NCBI RefSeq assembly: GCF_018780585.1 | Contig: NZ_JADMJL010000003.1 | Location: forward strand, 45,520 to 109,519 | From: Methyloversatilis discipulorum | GTDB taxonomy: Bacteria > Pseudomonadota > Gammaproteobacteria > Burkholderiales > Rhodocyclaceae | Direction: 5' to 3' | DNA: 64,000 nucleotides | Shown: one piece after another, positions 37,003-50,358 of the stretch | How positions within the stretch are numbered: position 1 is the stretch's first letter | How the letters are laid out: every line of letters starts with the position of its first letter | Translations under genes and position numbers: made by a program | Notes under the pieces: model-generated | Told to the model about the DNA's origin: nothing | Database searches by the model: none | Seen by the model: only the letters and a program-made list of their open reading frames with translations

Positions 37003-38166
37003 TCACTTCATCAGAGCCGCCGCGCGGAAATGTGCCCGTGCATCGTCGGGTCGCTCCAGGTGCTCGGCCAGCAGCGCCAGTTCGACATGGACGATGCGCG
37101 ACGGCTGCACCGCCAGCGCCGCTTCGAGATAGCTCTGCGCCTTGCCCCACAGCTGCTGTGTGCGGCACAGGCGGCCGAGCGCGAGCAGCAGTTCGGCATC
37201 GTCCGGATGGTCGCGCAGCCAGGCCTCGGCCCGGGCGATGCGCGCCAGCGCGTCGGCGCCGTCGGAGTGCGCGTACAGCGTCATCAGCGACGATTCCCAG
37301 CCGCGCTCGATCTGCGCCTCGATCAGCTTGCGCGCCTGCGCGAACTGGCCGGCGGCGACCAGCGCCTCGCACATCGCACGGACCACCTGCGCGTCCTCGC
37401 GCTCGACCGACGGCAGGCTCTTCCAGTAGGCATCCAGTTCCGCCGGATCGATGTCGTGCAGCGCCCCCATGTGCGCCTGGCGCCGGACCGGTGCCGCCTG
37501 TTCCGGCGTCAGCGCACGGTGCTTCTGCAGCAGACGCACCACGCGCAGCAGACCGCCCCAGTCGCCGAGGCCGCGGCGGGCGCGCATCGCCAGCCGCAGT
37601 GCGGCGACGTGGCGCTGACCACCCGATTGCAGCACGTCGATGCGTTCCAGCGCATCGCCATACTCGCGACGGTCGGTCAGGATGTCGGCTTCGGTCATCA
37701 GGCGCGCGGTGCGCAGATCGTCGAAGCGCTCGGCCTGGCGCAGCCACTCGTCGGCCTGCACCTGCTCGCGCATCGCATGCGCCGCGCGGGCGCCGATCAG
37801 CGCCGCCAGCCCGGGCGACTCGCCGCCCTCGACCGCCACCCGGGCACTGCGTTGCGCGTGGCCGTAACGGCCCTCGAAATACAAGCGCGCAGCGTCGCGC
37901 AGCGCGGTCACCGCTCGATGACGACGCTGACGGGCGCGATAGCGCGCGGCGCGCGCCGGCATCCGCATCAGACCGTCGATGAAGTGGAACAGGCTGTACA
38001 GCAGCGCGACACCGAGCAGCAACGTGACGATGAACAGGTTCAGCGACAGCTCGACGCGCCAGGGGGACCACTGGATCAGCACGAAGCCGTCGTTGTGGCG
38101 GGCGGCGATGACCAGACCGACGGCCAGCGCGCACAGGCCGAGCAGCCACAGCAGCAGGCGCACCAT
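37003..38166 (-). CDS. hemY: HemY, TPR membrane protein of haem synthesis
   Basis: A 387-residue protein with two N-terminal membrane segments (about 4-22 and 42-60) and a periplasmic or cytoplasmic run of TPR helices (QLWGKAQSYLEAALAVQPS is one). It matches proteobacterial HemY, not the Bacillus oxidase of that name. Thought to assist late tetrapyrrole steps; exact role unsettled. It shares one base with hemX. Last gene of the hemC-D-X-Y operon. Confidence 0.88.
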   Translation of the reverse strand: MVRLLLWLLGLCALAVGLVIAARHNDGFVLIQWSPWRVELSLNLFIVTLLLGVALLYSLFHFIDGLMRMPARAARYRARQRRHRAVTALRDAARLYFEGRYGHAQRSARVAVEGGESPGLAALIGARAAHAMREQVQADEWLRQAERFDDLRTARLMTEADILTDRREYGDALERIDVLQSGGQRHVAALRLAMRARRGLGDWGGLLRVVRLLQKHRALTPEQAAPVRRQAHMGALHDIDPAELDAYWKSLPSVEREDAQVVRAMCEALVAAGQFAQARKLIEAQIERGWESSLMTLYAHSDGADALARIARAEAWLRDHPDDAELLLALGRLCRTQQLWGKAQSYLEAALAVQPSRIVHVELALLAEHLERPDDARAHFRAAALMK

Positions 38167-39269
38167 CAGCGCTTCTCCTCGCGCGTGACAGTCGGGCGCT
38201 GACGCTGCGCCTTCAGCTGGGCCAGCGCACTCATCGATTCATTCAGCCCCGGCAATGCCTCGCCCGGATCGACTGCCGCCAGCTGGCGCAGCGTGACCAG
38301 CGCGTTCTCGGTCTGGCGGGCGCGGGTGTCGTAGTAGCGCTCCAGCCACTCGCGCGCCAGCCGGATGTCCTCACGCCAAACGGCACCGTTACGCTGCAGC
38401 AGCGCAACGCGCGCATTGATCAGCCGAAGTTTCAGGTTCTCGCGCAGGAAGAAGCTGTGCTCCGGCGACAGCAGCGCGGGATCGGGGCGGTCCAGTCGTT
38501 CGATGCGCACCAGCTGGCGCACCTCCTCCCACACCGCCCGCGCCAGCCGTTCGGCCTGCGTCGGCTCAGCCCCCTTGTCGTCGCCGGGCGCTGCTGTCGA
38601 CGCAGACGCACCCCGGGCCGGCGAGCGCTCGAAGGCGAGCGGCAGCCCGTCGACGACCGCCAGCAAGGTGTCGATGCGCAGTGCCTGGCCGGACAGATCG
38701 GCCATCGGCGCGCGGCGCAGTCGTTCCATGTCGTTGGCCATGGCGCGGCGCAGCGGCAGGTAGCGGCCGGTATCGACGCGCGCCAGCCGCGCTTCGGCGC
38801 CGGACAGCGCACTGAGCGCGAGCTTGGCGTCGCCAGCCAGCTGCAGCTGCTGCTGGCCCAGCACCAGCGCGTGCTCGACTTCGGCCAGCACGCGTTCGTC
38901 GTAACTGCGCACCAGATCGTCGGCCAGGTATTCGTAGGCGTCGATGCGTGCCCGCAGTTCGGCCAGCTGCACTTCCTGGCTGCTCAGCCGTGTGCCGTAG
39001 CCCGCGATGCCGGCGGCCTCCTGTTCGGTCGCGCGGGTGGCCTGCGCCGCCTGTTCGCCGACCACCTCGACCCGCCGATGCAGTTCCGACTCCAGCGCAC
39101 GCATGCGCTGCAGCATCAGGAAGCTCGCCACGCCGAGCGCGACCAGCAACAGCAGCGACAGGCCCAGCGCCCACATTGGAACGACGCCCTCGCGCTTCGA
39201 CGACGCCGGCTGGGAGGCAGCTGCGCCGACAGGGGTGACAGGGGTATTCGGAGGTGTCTGCTCGCTCAT
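38166..39269 (-). CDS. hemX: HemX, membrane protein of the haem operon
   Basis: A 367-residue protein with a Pro/Ala-rich cytoplasmic N-terminus, one membrane segment (about 32-52), a coiled coil to about 110, and the HemX domain. Often misannotated as uroporphyrinogen-III methyltransferase because of a gene fusion in E. coli; no methyltransferase motif is present here. Shares one base with hemY and lies four bases after hemD. Confidence 0.88.
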   Translation of the reverse strand: MSEQTPPNTPVTPVGAAASQPASSKREGVVPMWALGLSLLLLVALGVASFLMLQRMRALESELHRRVEVVGEQAAQATRATEQEAAGIAGYGTRLSSQEVQLAELRARIDAYEYLADDLVRSYDERVLAEVEHALVLGQQQLQLAGDAKLALSALSGAEARLARVDTGRYLPLRRAMANDMERLRRAPMADLSGQALRIDTLLAVVDGLPLAFERSPARGASASTAAPGDDKGAEPTQAERLARAVWEEVRQLVRIERLDRPDPALLSPEHSFFLRENLKLRLINARVALLQRNGAVWREDIRLAREWLERYYDTRARQTENALVTLRQLAAVDPGEALPGLNESMSALAQLKAQRQRPTVTREEKR

Positions 39270-39273
39270 GTCG

Positions 39274-40071
39274 TCAGTGAAGGTCGCGCGACGGCGACGA
39301 AAAGTAATCGGTCAGGCCGGCCATCAGGCCGGCATCGGCGGGATCGGTTTCGATCACGCGGGCAAAGCCCTGTTCGCGTGCCTGCTCGGCAATGCGCGCG
39401 TGTGGCGCGAACAGCGGCAGCGCGCGCAGCGCGTCGGCGCAGTCCAGGCCGGGCAGTGCCAGCAGATTGCGCAGCGACTCCGACGAGGTGATGGTCAGCG
39501 CGTGCAGTGCGTCGCCTCGTACGGCCTCGCACAGCGGTGCGCCATCGCGCGGCGGCACGCGCCGGTAGCAGGTGATGTGTTCGACCGTCGCGCCGCGCGC
39601 GCGCAGCGTGTCGCCGAGCAGTTCGCGCCCGCCGTCGCCGCGGAAGATGAGCACCCGGCGTCCGGCCAGCGCGGCAGCCGACAGTTCGGGCAGCGCCAGC
39701 AGCGCCTCGGAATCGAAGCGGCCCTGCTGCGGCACGAGCACGCGGGCGATGCCGCGCGCGCGCAGCGCCTGCGCCGACTGCTCGCCCACCGTGGCGGCCG
39801 GCAGTGCTGCCGGCCAGGCACGCCGCGGCAGGATCAGGTCGAGTGCATGGTTGACCGCGTTGGCGCTGACGAACACCGCGAGTGCCGCATCGTCCAGCGT
39901 CGCCGCGGCCGCTGTCACCGCCGCGGTGTCAGCCAGCGGCTCGATGTCGATCAGCGGAAATTCGAGCGGATGACCACCGGCCGCGCGTATCGCGTCGCTG
40001 AGCGCAGCCGCCTGCGCGCGCGGGCGGCTGACCAGCACGCCGCGTCCGCTCAGCGCGCCGCGCGGATTCAT
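39274..40071 (-). CDS. hemD: Uroporphyrinogen-III synthase
   Basis: HemD, 265 residues, closes hydroxymethylbilane to uroporphyrinogen III with inversion of ring D. The family is divergent; visible are [13 protein letters not shown] at the start, a central [11 protein letters not shown], and [12 protein letters not shown] (the second SSES-type segment). Starts at ATG 40071, overlapping the hemC stop as ATGA, which supports the assignment. Confidence 0.9.
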   Translation of the reverse strand: MNPRGALSGRGVLVSRPRAQAAALSDAIRAAGGHPLEFPLIDIEPLADTAAVTAAAATLDDAALAVFVSANAVNHALDLILPRRAWPAALPAATVGEQSAQALRARGIARVLVPQQGRFDSEALLALPELSAAALAGRRVLIFRGDGGRELLGDTLRARGATVEHITCYRRVPPRDGAPLCEAVRGDALHALTITSSESLRNLLALPGLDCADALRALPLFAPHARIAEQAREQGFARVIETDPADAGLMAGLTDYFSSPSRDLH

Positions 40072-41078
40072 CGTCCGGCCAGATCGTCGAGGATGGCCTG
40101 TGCGCCGTCCGCAAGCAGGGCCTCGACACAGACGGCAGCCAGTTCGTCCGGCTGCGCGATATTGCCGCGCGCCTCGGCCATCGCGATACGCGAGCCATCG
40201 GGCATCGCGACGCGCGCGCGCAGCCACAGCGCGCCACCGTCGAGCACGCAGTAGGCGGCCAGCGGCACTTCGCAGGAACCGGCCAGCGCGCGCGACACCG
40301 AACGTTCGGCGCGAACGCAGGCTTCGCTGGTACCGCACACCAGCGGCGCCAGCCAGGCCGCCACTTCCGGCCGCGACGACAGCGCCTCGATGCCGAGCGC
40401 GCCCTGACCGGCTGCCGGCAGCGACAATTCGACCGGCAGCAGCGAGCGGATGCGATCGCCCAGCCCGAGTCGCTTGAGGCCGGCCGCGGCGAGGATGATC
40501 GCGTCGTACTGACCCTCGTCGAGCTTGCGCAGGCGGGTATCCAGATTGCCGCGCAGGCTGCTCACCGCGAGATAGGGGAAGTTCGCACGCAGCTGCGACT
40601 CGCGCCGCAGGCTGGAGGTGCCGACCACGGCACCCGGCGGCAGTTCGTCGAGACTGGCGTAGCGCGAAGACACGAAGGCGTCCTGCGGCACTTCGCGCTC
40701 GAGCGTGGCGACCAGCGCGAACTCGTCGGCCAGCGTCATCGGAACGTCCTTCATCGAATGCACGGCCAGATCGGCGCGGCCTTCGAGCAGGGCGGTTTCC
40801 AGTTCCTTGACGAACAACCCCTTGCCGCCGACCTTGGCCAGCGGGCGGTCGAGAATCTGGTCGCCGCGCGTGGTCATGCCGAGGATGTCGACGGTCGTAC
40901 CCGGGTACAGCGATGACAGTCTGTCACGCACGTGTTCCGCCTGCCACATGGCGAGCCGCGACTCGCGCGATGCGATCACGATGCGCCCGGGCTTCGGGTA
41001 AGCTTGGGTTTCCTGCTGCGGTACCGACTGCGCGCGATCCGCCGCAATGAGGTCCGCCGGGCCGGCCGGATGATCCAT
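40068..41078 (-). CDS. hemC: Porphobilinogen deaminase
   Basis: HemC, 336 residues, polymerises four porphobilinogens to hydroxymethylbilane. Motifs: [48 protein letters not shown] and the dipyrromethane-bearing cysteine in [12 protein letters not shown]. The protein has about 28 residues before the usual start; an internal start cannot be excluded. First gene of hemC-D-X-Y. Confidence 0.96.
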   Translation of the reverse strand: MDHPAGPADLIAADRAQSVPQQETQAYPKPGRIVIASRESRLAMWQAEHVRDRLSSLYPGTTVDILGMTTRGDQILDRPLAKVGGKGLFVKELETALLEGRADLAVHSMKDVPMTLADEFALVATLEREVPQDAFVSSRYASLDELPPGAVVGTSSLRRESQLRANFPYLAVSSLRGNLDTRLRKLDEGQYDAIILAAAGLKRLGLGDRIRSLLPVELSLPAAGQGALGIEALSSRPEVAAWLAPLVCGTSEACVRAERSVSRALAGSCEVPLAAYCVLDGGALWLRARVAMPDGSRIAMAEARGNIAQPDELAAVCVEALLADGAQAILDDLAGR

Positions 41079-41168
41079 ATGGAAAATAGGCGTGTGGTGA
41101 TCAGTTAGGTGAACACACCGCGCGCCAGCGTGAGCGAGTGCCTACAGGCAGCGCGCGAATCGGCCCGA

Positions 41169-41174
41169 ATTCTA
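41169..41174 (-). promoter_or_regulatory. Candidate -10 element of the hem operon
   Basis: TAGAAT on the minus strand, 90 bases before the hemC ATG in the 196-base hemC-ppc divergent region. No good -35. Nothing else recognised in that region. Confidence 0.3.
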
Positions 41175-41274
41175 GCAGCCCCGGATGGAACATCGCATCG
41201 CCTCGGCCAGAGCAGGCCGTCGGCGCGCATGAATCAGACACTCATTCAGGACCCTCTTCGAGGAAGGATTGCCA

Positions 41275-44058
41275 GTGAATCAACAGGCCCAGACGCCGGT
41301 TGCGGTGCACGATCGCGCCACGCACGACAAGGACCAGCCGCTGTTTGACGACATCCGCCTGCTCGGCCGCATGCTGGGCGACGTGGTGCGCGAGCAGGAA
41401 GGCAGCCGCATGTTCGAACTGATCGAGAACGTTCGCCAGCTGTGCGTGCGCTTCCGCCGCGACGACGACCTCGACGCGCGCGCCGAACTGGCCAAGCTGC
41501 TGAATGGCCTGTCGGACGACGACACCATCATCGTTGTACGCGCCTTCAGCTATTTCCTGCATCTGGCCAACATCGCCGAGGACCAGCACCATATCCGCCG
41601 CGCCCGCGCCCATGCCATAGCCGGTGACCCGCCGCGCCCGGGCACGCTGGCCAACGCGCTCGCCAAGGCGCTCGATGCCCAGATCCCGGCCGAGGAAATC
41701 CTCGCCTTCTTCCGCGACGGCCTGGTGGTGCCGGTGCTGACCGCACATCCGACCGAGGTGCAGCGCAAGAGCATCCTCAGCCAGGAAATGAAGATCGCCC
41801 GCCTGATCGACGAGCGCGACCGCATGCGACTGACGCCGGAAGAGCTGGAAGAGCGCGATGAGGCGGTGCGCCGCACCATCACCTCGCTATGGCAGACGCG
41901 CATGCTGCGGCGCACCCGGCTGTCGGTGGCCGACGAGGTGATCAACGGCCTGTCGTTCTACGACTACACCTTCCTGCGCGAACTGCCGCGCGTCTACAAC
42001 GCGGTCGAGGACCAGCTCGAAGCGGCCTTCCCCGAACACAAGCGCGAAATCGGCAGCTTCCTGCGCATGGGCTCGTGGATAGGCGGCGACCGCGACGGCA
42101 ATCCTTTCGTCACCGCCGACGTGCTGCGCGCGACGCTGCGCGTGCAGTCGTCCAAGGCTCTGGATTACTACCTGACCCAGGTGCACATCCTGGACACCGA
42201 CCTGTCGCCGACCACGCTGCTGAACAACGTCAGCGACGAACTGCGCGTGCTGGCCGCCACCGCACCCGACAAGTCGCCGCACCGCGAGGACGAGCTGTAC
42301 CGCCGCGCACTGGCCGGCATCTACGCCCGCCTGGCGGTCACCGCCCGCACGCTGGACCAGCACGAGGCGCTGTGGAAAGCGGTCGGCGACGCCGATCCCT
42401 ACACCGACGCCGCAGAATTCGTGCGCGACCTCGACGTGATCCACGATTCGCTGGTCAGCCACAAGTCGGCGCTGATCGCGCGCGGCCGGCTGCGCCGCCT
42501 GCGCCACGCCGCACGCGTTTTCGGCTTCCATCTGGCGGCACTCGATCTGCGCCAGAACTCGGATGTGCACGAGCGGGTGATCGCCGAACTGCTGGCCAAT
42601 GCCCACGTCTGCAACAACTACCTCGAACTGCGCGAGGAGCAGCGCATCGAGGTGCTGATCAACGAACTGGGCACACCGCGCCCGCTGACCGCGCCCTTCA
42701 TGCAGTTCTCGGCCGAAACCGAGGGCGAGCTGGCGATCGCGCGCACGGCCGCCGAAATGCACAAGCTTTACGGCGAAGCGGCGCTGCCGAACTACATCAT
42801 TTCGAAGACCGACGGCGTGTCCGACATGCTGGAAGTCGCGCTCATCCTGAAGGAAGTCGGCCTGCTCAACGTGCACGAGCGGCAGGCGGCGATGAACATC
42901 ATCCCGCTGTTTGAAACCATCGGTGACCTGCGCAACGCACCGCGCATCATGGACCGGCTCTTTACGATTCCGATCTGGCGCGTGCTGCTGGACGCCCGCG
43001 CCCTCACGCAGGAAGTGATGCTGGGCTATTCCGATTCGAACAAGGACGGCGGTTTCCTCACCTCCGGCTGGGAGCTGTACAAGGCGGAAACCAAGCTGGT
43101 GCAGGTGTTCAAGCGCCACGGCGTGCGGCTGCGCCTGTTCCATGGCCGCGGCGGTTCGGTCGGCCGCGGCGGCGGTCCGAGCTTCCAGGCCATCCTGGCA
43201 CAGCCCGGCGGCGCGGTGCAGGGGCAGATCCGCATCACCGAACAGGGCGAAGTGATCGCCTCCAAGTACTCCAATCCGGACGTCGGTCGACGCAACCTCG
43301 AAGTGCTGGCCGCGGCCACCTTCGAAGCGACGCTGCTGGGCAAGCGCGAGGCCGCCGCACCGCCGGAATTCACCGACGCGATGGAAGAGCTGTCGGGCTA
43401 CGCCTTCAAGGCCTACCGCAATCTGGTCTATGAAACCCCGGGCTTCGAGAAGTATTTCTGGGAATCGACCGTCATCACCGAAATTGCCGAGCTGAACATC
43501 GGCTCGCGCCCGGCTTCGCGCAAGAAGGGGCAGAAGATCGAGGACCTGCGCGCCATCCCGTGGGTGTTTTCGTGGTCGCAGTGCCGGCTCATGCTGCCCG
43601 GCTGGTTCGGCTTCGGGTCGGCGGTGAACGAGTACCGCACCCAGCACGCCGATGGCATGGCGCGGCTGCAGGCCATGGTGCACGAGTGGCCCTTCTTCGC
43701 CACACTCATTTCCAATATGGACATGGTGCTGTCGAAGACCGACATCGCGATCGCCAGCCGCTACGCCGAACTGGTCGAGGACGAGGCGCTGCGCACCGCC
43801 ATCTTCACGCGCATCCGCGCCGAATGGCAGGCGACGCTGGACGCGGTGCGCCAGATCACCGGTGCGCCGGAGCTGCTGTCGACCAATCCGCTGCTCGCGC
43901 GCTCGATCCGCAACCGCTTCCCCTACATCGAGCCGCTGAATCACCTGCAGGTCGAACTGCTGCGCCGCTTCCGCGCCGGCAACCGCCACGAACGCACCCG
44001 CCGGTCGATCCACCTGACCATCAACGGCGTCGCCGCCGCGCTGCGGAACAGTGGGTGA
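41275..44058 (+). CDS. ppc: Phosphoenolpyruvate carboxylase
   Basis: PPC, 927 residues, carboxylates PEP to oxaloacetate to refill the TCA cycle. Start is GTG 41275 with AGGAAGG (41261) at good spacing; a TTG at 41269 is too close to it. Catalytic blocks: [12 protein letters not shown] (His), [24 protein letters not shown], and the C-terminal [14 protein letters not shown]. Usual length. Interposed between the hem operon and algR-algZ, which are adjacent in pseudomonads. Four REP-like units follow at once. Confidence 0.97.
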   Translation: MNQQAQTPVAVHDRATHDKDQPLFDDIRLLGRMLGDVVREQEGSRMFELIENVRQLCVRFRRDDDLDARAELAKLLNGLSDDDTIIVVRAFSYFLHLANIAEDQHHIRRARAHAIAGDPPRPGTLANALAKALDAQIPAEEILAFFRDGLVVPVLTAHPTEVQRKSILSQEMKIARLIDERDRMRLTPEELEERDEAVRRTITSLWQTRMLRRTRLSVADEVINGLSFYDYTFLRELPRVYNAVEDQLEAAFPEHKREIGSFLRMGSWIGGDRDGNPFVTADVLRATLRVQSSKALDYYLTQVHILDTDLSPTTLLNNVSDELRVLAATAPDKSPHREDELYRRALAGIYARLAVTARTLDQHEALWKAVGDADPYTDAAEFVRDLDVIHDSLVSHKSALIARGRLRRLRHAARVFGFHLAALDLRQNSDVHERVIAELLANAHVCNNYLELREEQRIEVLINELGTPRPLTAPFMQFSAETEGELAIARTAAEMHKLYGEAALPNYIISKTDGVSDMLEVALILKEVGLLNVHERQAAMNIIPLFETIGDLRNAPRIMDRLFTIPIWRVLLDARALTQEVMLGYSDSNKDGGFLTSGWELYKAETKLVQVFKRHGVRLRLFHGRGGSVGRGGGPSFQAILAQPGGAVQGQIRITEQGEVIASKYSNPDVGRRNLEVLAAATFEATLLGKREAAAPPEFTDAMEELSGYAFKAYRNLVYETPGFEKYFWESTVITEIAELNIGSRPASRKKGQKIEDLRAIPWVFSWSQCRLMLPGWFGFGSAVNEYRTQHADGMARLQAMVHEWPFFATLISNMDMVLSKTDIAIASRYAELVEDEALRTAIFTRIRAEWQATLDAVRQITGAPELLSTNPLLARSIRNRFPYIEPLNHLQVELLRRFRAGNRHERTRRSIHLTINGVAAALRNSG

Positions 44059-44059
44059 A

Positions 44060-44118
44060 GCAGGGGTTTCGCGAAGCACCGCTTCGCGCCTGCGGAACCG
44101 GACGGCCATGCAGGGCCG
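44060..44118. repeat. REP-like unit 1 of tandem array
   Basis: Hairpin 1: GCAGG clamp, CGCGAAGC, loop ACC, GCTTCGCG, CCTGC. Hairpin 2: CGGCC and GGCCG around ATGCAG. Starts two bases after the ppc stop. Confidence 0.8.
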
Positions 44119-44133
44119 GCCGTGGATGATGAG

Positions 44134-44194
44134 GTGAGGGTTTCGCCGAGCACTGCTCGGCGCTCACCGAATGGGTCGGCCATGCAGGGCCGAC
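44134..44194. repeat. REP-like unit 2 of tandem array
   Basis: Hairpin 1: GTGAG clamp, CGCCGAGC, loop ACT, GCTCGGCG, CTCAC. Hairpin 2: GTCGGCC and GGCCGAC. Both arms of hairpin 1 differ from unit 1 in step, so pairing is kept. Confidence 0.8.
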
Positions 44195-44211
44195 TTCCGT
44201 AGTTTCTGTTC

Positions 44212-44264
44212 CGGCGAGCACTGCTCGCCGCCCGTCGAACCGGTTTGCCCTGCCTGGCAAACCG
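44212..44264. repeat. REP-like unit 3 of tandem array
   Basis: Hairpin 1: CGGCGAGC, loop ACT, GCTCGCCG, without an outer clamp. Hairpin 2: CGGTTTGCC and GGCAAACCG. Again both arms are changed together relative to the other units. Confidence 0.8.
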
Positions 44265-44272
44265 CGGGTAAC

Positions 44273-44334
44273 GCAGGGGGTTCGCGAAGCACTGCTTCGC
44301 GCCTGCGCAACCGGTCGGCCATGCAAGGCCGACC
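44273..44334. repeat. REP-like unit 4 of tandem array
   Basis: Hairpin 1: GCAGG clamp, CGCGAAGC, loop ACT, GCTTCGCG, CCTGC. Hairpin 2: GGTCGGCC and GGCCGACC. Ends at the stop codon of the algR-like gene on the other strand. The array fills the 276-base gap between convergent ppc and algR. Confidence 0.8.
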
Positions 44335-45093
44335 TCAGCCGCGCTCCGTCCCCCGGATGTCGGCGAACTCCGCCCTGACCTGCGCCCATTGCCGCCGGCT
44401 CACCGGCAGGCGTTCGTCCAGGCCCCTCAGCACGACCGCCCAGTGTCCTTCGGCGCCATCACGCACGTGTTCGAAGCCGACCACCGCGTCGCGCGCCACC
44501 AGGCAGTTGCGGTGTATGCGCACGAAGCGCCGGGCGAACTCCTGCTCCAGGGCAGCCAACGCTTCCTCCAGCAGGTATTCGCGTGCAACGGTGCGCGCCG
44601 TTACGTATTTCAGTTCGGCGCGCAGATAGAGGATGTCGGCCACCGGCAGCAGCAGGATGCGGCCGCGTTCGCTGCACGACAACTGGGTGCGCCCGGCCTC
44701 AACCGGCTGTGCCCGCCGCTCCGGTACCCGGCGCAGCGCGTCGAGCAGCCGGTTCGCGCGCACCGGCTTCATCAGGTAATCGACCGCCTGCAGTTCGAAG
44801 GCGCGCACCGCGTACTGGTCGTAGGCAGTGCAGAACACGAGTATCGGCGGCCGCGGCAATGCCGCCAGGCGCGTCGCCAGTTCGACACCGTCCATGCCGG
44901 GCATGCGGATGTCGACCAGCGCAACGTCGGCCTGATCGTCGGCAGTCAGCGCGGACAGACGTTCCAGCGCCTCCTGTCCGTTCGCAGCCTCGCCGACCAC
45001 CCGGTTCGGCAGTTCGGCCTCGATGTCGGACAGCAGCGCGCGCAGTCGCAGGCGGGCCGGGGCTTCGTCGTCAGCGATGAACACACGCAGCAT
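44335..45093 (-). CDS. algR: AlgR/LytTR-family response regulator
   Basis: A 252-residue regulator. Receiver domain with [10 protein letters not shown], phospho-Asp in [13 protein letters not shown] and a YLMKPVR lysine, then a LytTR DNA-binding domain ([26 protein letters not shown]). Start ATG 45093. Its kinase partner starts two bases upstream. Gene order next to argH and hem genes is as in Pseudomonas, where AlgR controls alginate and type IV pilus genes; targets here are unknown. Confidence 0.9.
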   Translation of the reverse strand: MLRVFIADDEAPARLRLRALLSDIEAELPNRVVGEAANGQEALERLSALTADDQADVALVDIRMPGMDGVELATRLAALPRPPILVFCTAYDQYAVRAFELQAVDYLMKPVRANRLLDALRRVPERRAQPVEAGRTQLSCSERGRILLLPVADILYLRAELKYVTARTVAREYLLEEALAALEQEFARRFVRIHRNCLVARDAVVGFEHVRDGAEGHWAVVLRGLDERLPVSRRQWAQVRAEFADIRGTERG

Positions 45094-45095
45094 GC

Positions 45096-46094
45096 TCAGG
45101 CCCCCACCCGGTACGGAAAGCGGATGCGCACCCGGTACAGGCCGTCCTGCTCGCCTGCTTCCAGTTGCGCTTCGAGGTCGAAGAACAGCATCAGCCGCTC
45201 GCGGATATTGTCCAGCGCCATCCGGTTGCCGCTGCCGTGCCCGCCGGCACCGTCGCGCGGCGGCGCCGGATTGTCGATCTCGACCACCACGTCGCCACCG
45301 GCCCGCTGCACGCTCACCGTGACCTCGCCGTTGCCGGCCAGCGGCTCGACGCCGTGATACACCGCGTTCTCCAGCAGCGGCTGCAGCATCAGCGGCGGTA
45401 CCCGTGCGTCGGCCGGGCAGCCGTCGGTCTGCCAGCGCACGCTCAGTCGTTCGCCCAGGCGCAGCGTCTCCAGTGCGATGTACTGGCGACACAGCGCCAA
45501 CTCGTCACCCAGCGTGACCAGATCGCGGTTCTCGCGCATCAGCACGCGGAACAGGTCGGACAGCTCCTCCAGCGCGCGCTCGGCCCGACGCGGGTCCTCG
45601 CGCATGATGCCAAGCACCGCATTCAGGCTGTTGAACAGGAAGTGCGGCCGGATGCGCGCCGACAGCGCCATCAGCCGCGCCTGCGCGATAGCCGGACCGA
45701 GCGCGCGCTCCTGCACGGTGAAATAGGTCATCGCGGCAGCGGCAGCCAGCAGCGCCCACATCGCCTCGCGCACCGGCCAGGACGGTACCGAGTCGACGTC
45801 CCAGCCGCCGAGCGCGGTCGTCGCGAGCACGCTGCCGAGCGCGACCAGACCGGTCAGCGCCCAGCCGCTGCGCGCGCGGAGCCTGGCGAACAACGGCGCC
45901 ATCAGATAGAGCAGCAGCAGCGACAGAATCAGCGCCGGCTCGACCCTCGCCGCCATTTCCGCCGCATCGAGCGGCAGCGCGTCCCAGCTGCGGTTGCGCG
46001 CCAGCAGCGCCAGCGCAGCCAGCGCGTTCACCAGCAGCACGGTGCGCAGCATCACGCCGAGATTGCGCCAGTCGGGTGCGCGCGCCGGCCTCAT
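45096..46094 (-). CDS. algZ: AlgZ/FimS-like membrane sensor kinase
   Basis: A 332-residue kinase of the His_kinase (LytS/FimS) type: four hydrophobic segments in about 15-140, the phospho-acceptor motif [16 protein letters not shown], and an ATPase domain with [15 protein letters not shown] and [13 protein letters not shown]. Divergent from argH across 102 bases and followed by algR. Confidence 0.9.
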   Translation of the reverse strand: MRPARAPDWRNLGVMLRTVLLVNALAALALLARNRSWDALPLDAAEMAARVEPALILSLLLLYLMAPLFARLRARSGWALTGLVALGSVLATTALGGWDVDSVPSWPVREAMWALLAAAAAMTYFTVQERALGPAIAQARLMALSARIRPHFLFNSLNAVLGIMREDPRRAERALEELSDLFRVLMRENRDLVTLGDELALCRQYIALETLRLGERLSVRWQTDGCPADARVPPLMLQPLLENAVYHGVEPLAGNGEVTVSVQRAGGDVVVEIDNPAPPRDGAGGHGSGNRMALDNIRERLMLFFDLEAQLEAGEQDGLYRVRIRFPYRVGA

Positions 46095-46153
46095 GTCAGC
46101 TCCCACGCCGGACGCACGCCGGCCGGCGCGTCGGGCTTTGCGCCCCGCTGGCC

Positions 46154-46159
46154 TATAAT
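46154..46159 (+). promoter_or_regulatory. Candidate -10 element of argH
   Basis: Perfect TATAAT, 37 bases before the argH ATG. The matching -35 region is GC-rich and not recognisable. Confidence 0.45.
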
Positions 46160-46196
46160 TGACGGTTTCCCGCAGCGTGCCGAACTTCTTTCCATC

Positions 46197-47633
<1,437 letters not shown>

Positions 47634-47714
47634 ACGGGAGAATCCGCTTGAAACCGACAGGCATCACACGCACCGGAGCGACCGCGCGACGCCTGTCACC
47701 GGCCCCACGCTGAC

Positions 47715-49016
47715 ATGGACCTGCTCGGCAAGTACCGCATCCAGCGCCTGCTCGGCGAAGGCGCCACGTCCAAGGTGTTCCTCGCGCACGACCCTTTCGG
47801 CCGGCGCGACGTGGCCATCAAGATCGTTGCCCGCGGCGACGACACTGGCGCCAGCGGCAGCAAGTCCGAGCGCTACCAGCGCAAGTTCTTCGTCGCCGAG
47901 GCCTCGCTGGCGGGCAAGCTCACCCACCCGCACATCGTGCAGATCTACGACGCGGTGGCCGACGCCGACCCGGCCTACATCGTGATGGAGTATGTGCCGG
48001 GCGGCACGCTGGAGCCGTATATCTCGGCCGACCGGTTGCTGCCGGTCGGCGACGTGCTGGAAATCATCTTCAAGTGCACGCGCGCGCTCGACTTCGCGTG
48101 GCGACTGGGCGTCATCCACCGCGACCTGAAGCCGGCCAACATCATGCGCGTCGAGGACGGCGCAGCCGTCGGCGGCACCAATGTGAAGGTGTCGGATTTC
48201 GGCGCCGCGATGTCGGTTTCGGCCACCGAGACCCAGGTGTCGGGCGTCGGCTCGCCGGCCTACATGAGTCCGCAGCAGATCAAGGAACACCCGCTCAATC
48301 ACCAGACCGACATCTTTTCGCTCGGCGTGGTGATGTACCAGCTGCTGACCGGCCAGCTGCCATTCCAGGGCAGCAACAACTTCAGCATGATGTACCAGAT
48401 CACCCACGCCGATCCGGTACCGCCGTCGGCGCTGCGTCCGGAGTTGCCGTCGGTTCTGGACGACATCGTGATGCGCGCGCTGCAGAAATCGCTCGACGAC
48501 CGCTACCCGAGCTGGGATGCCTTTTCCTTCGACCTCGCCGAGGCCTTCCGTACCGAGGCGCAGCGCGACCACGGCAATCGCATTGCCGACAGCGAGAAGT
48601 TCAATTCGCTGCGCCGGCTCGCCTTCTTCCGCGATTTTTCCGACGTCGAGCTGTGGGAGGTGGTGCGTCTGGGCGAATGGCACCGCGTGGCCGGCGGCCA
48701 GATGCTGCTGCGCGAGGGCGACCCGGGCGACGGTTTCTTCATCATCGCGGAAGGCGAAGTGAAGGTGACCAAGGGACGCAAGCTGCTCAATGTGCTGTCG
48801 GCCGGCGAATGCGTCGGCGAGATGGCCTGGCTGACGCCGGAGCGCGGCACCCGCGGCGCCGACGTGTCCACGCTGTCCGAGGCGGTGGTGATCCACCTCG
48901 CCAACGCGTCGCTCGAACACGCGTCGGAAGCCTGCCGCCACCGCTTCGACCGCGCCTTCCTGCGCATCCTGGTCGAGCGGCTGTCGCTGGCCAACCAGCG
49001 CCTGACCGGTGTCTGA
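47715..49016 (+). CDS. Ser/Thr protein kinase fused to a cyclic-nucleotide-binding domain (copy 1)
   Basis: A soluble 433-residue protein with no membrane segment. Kinase domain about 1-285: GEGATSKVFLA (glycine loop), VAIKIV (Lys), HRDLKPANIM, KVSDFGAAM, GSPAYMSPQQ. C-terminal cNMP-binding-like domain about 300-420: LREGDPGDGFFIIAEGEVKV and VGEMAWL with an Arg in TRGAD at about the phosphate-binding position. Probably a kinase regulated by a cyclic nucleotide or other ligand. It is a paralogue of the next gene, four bases away. Targets unknown. Confidence 0.85.
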   Translation: MDLLGKYRIQRLLGEGATSKVFLAHDPFGRRDVAIKIVARGDDTGASGSKSERYQRKFFVAEASLAGKLTHPHIVQIYDAVADADPAYIVMEYVPGGTLEPYISADRLLPVGDVLEIIFKCTRALDFAWRLGVIHRDLKPANIMRVEDGAAVGGTNVKVSDFGAAMSVSATETQVSGVGSPAYMSPQQIKEHPLNHQTDIFSLGVVMYQLLTGQLPFQGSNNFSMMYQITHADPVPPSALRPELPSVLDDIVMRALQKSLDDRYPSWDAFSFDLAEAFRTEAQRDHGNRIADSEKFNSLRRLAFFRDFSDVELWEVVRLGEWHRVAGGQMLLREGDPGDGFFIIAEGEVKVTKGRKLLNVLSAGECVGEMAWLTPERGTRGADVSTLSEAVVIHLANASLEHASEACRHRFDRAFLRILVERLSLANQRLTGV

Positions 49017-49020
49017 GCGG

Positions 49021-50354
<1,334 letters not shown>

Positions 50355-50358
<4 letters not shown>

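Noticed and set aside
41887..44109. A 740-codon minus-strand frame opposite ppc
   Set aside because: Shadow of ppc, whose catalytic motifs are unmistakable.
44060..44334. A CRISPR array in the ppc-algR gap
   Set aside because: The units are two-hairpin palindromes that differ in arms, with no identical direct repeats or spacers of constant length.
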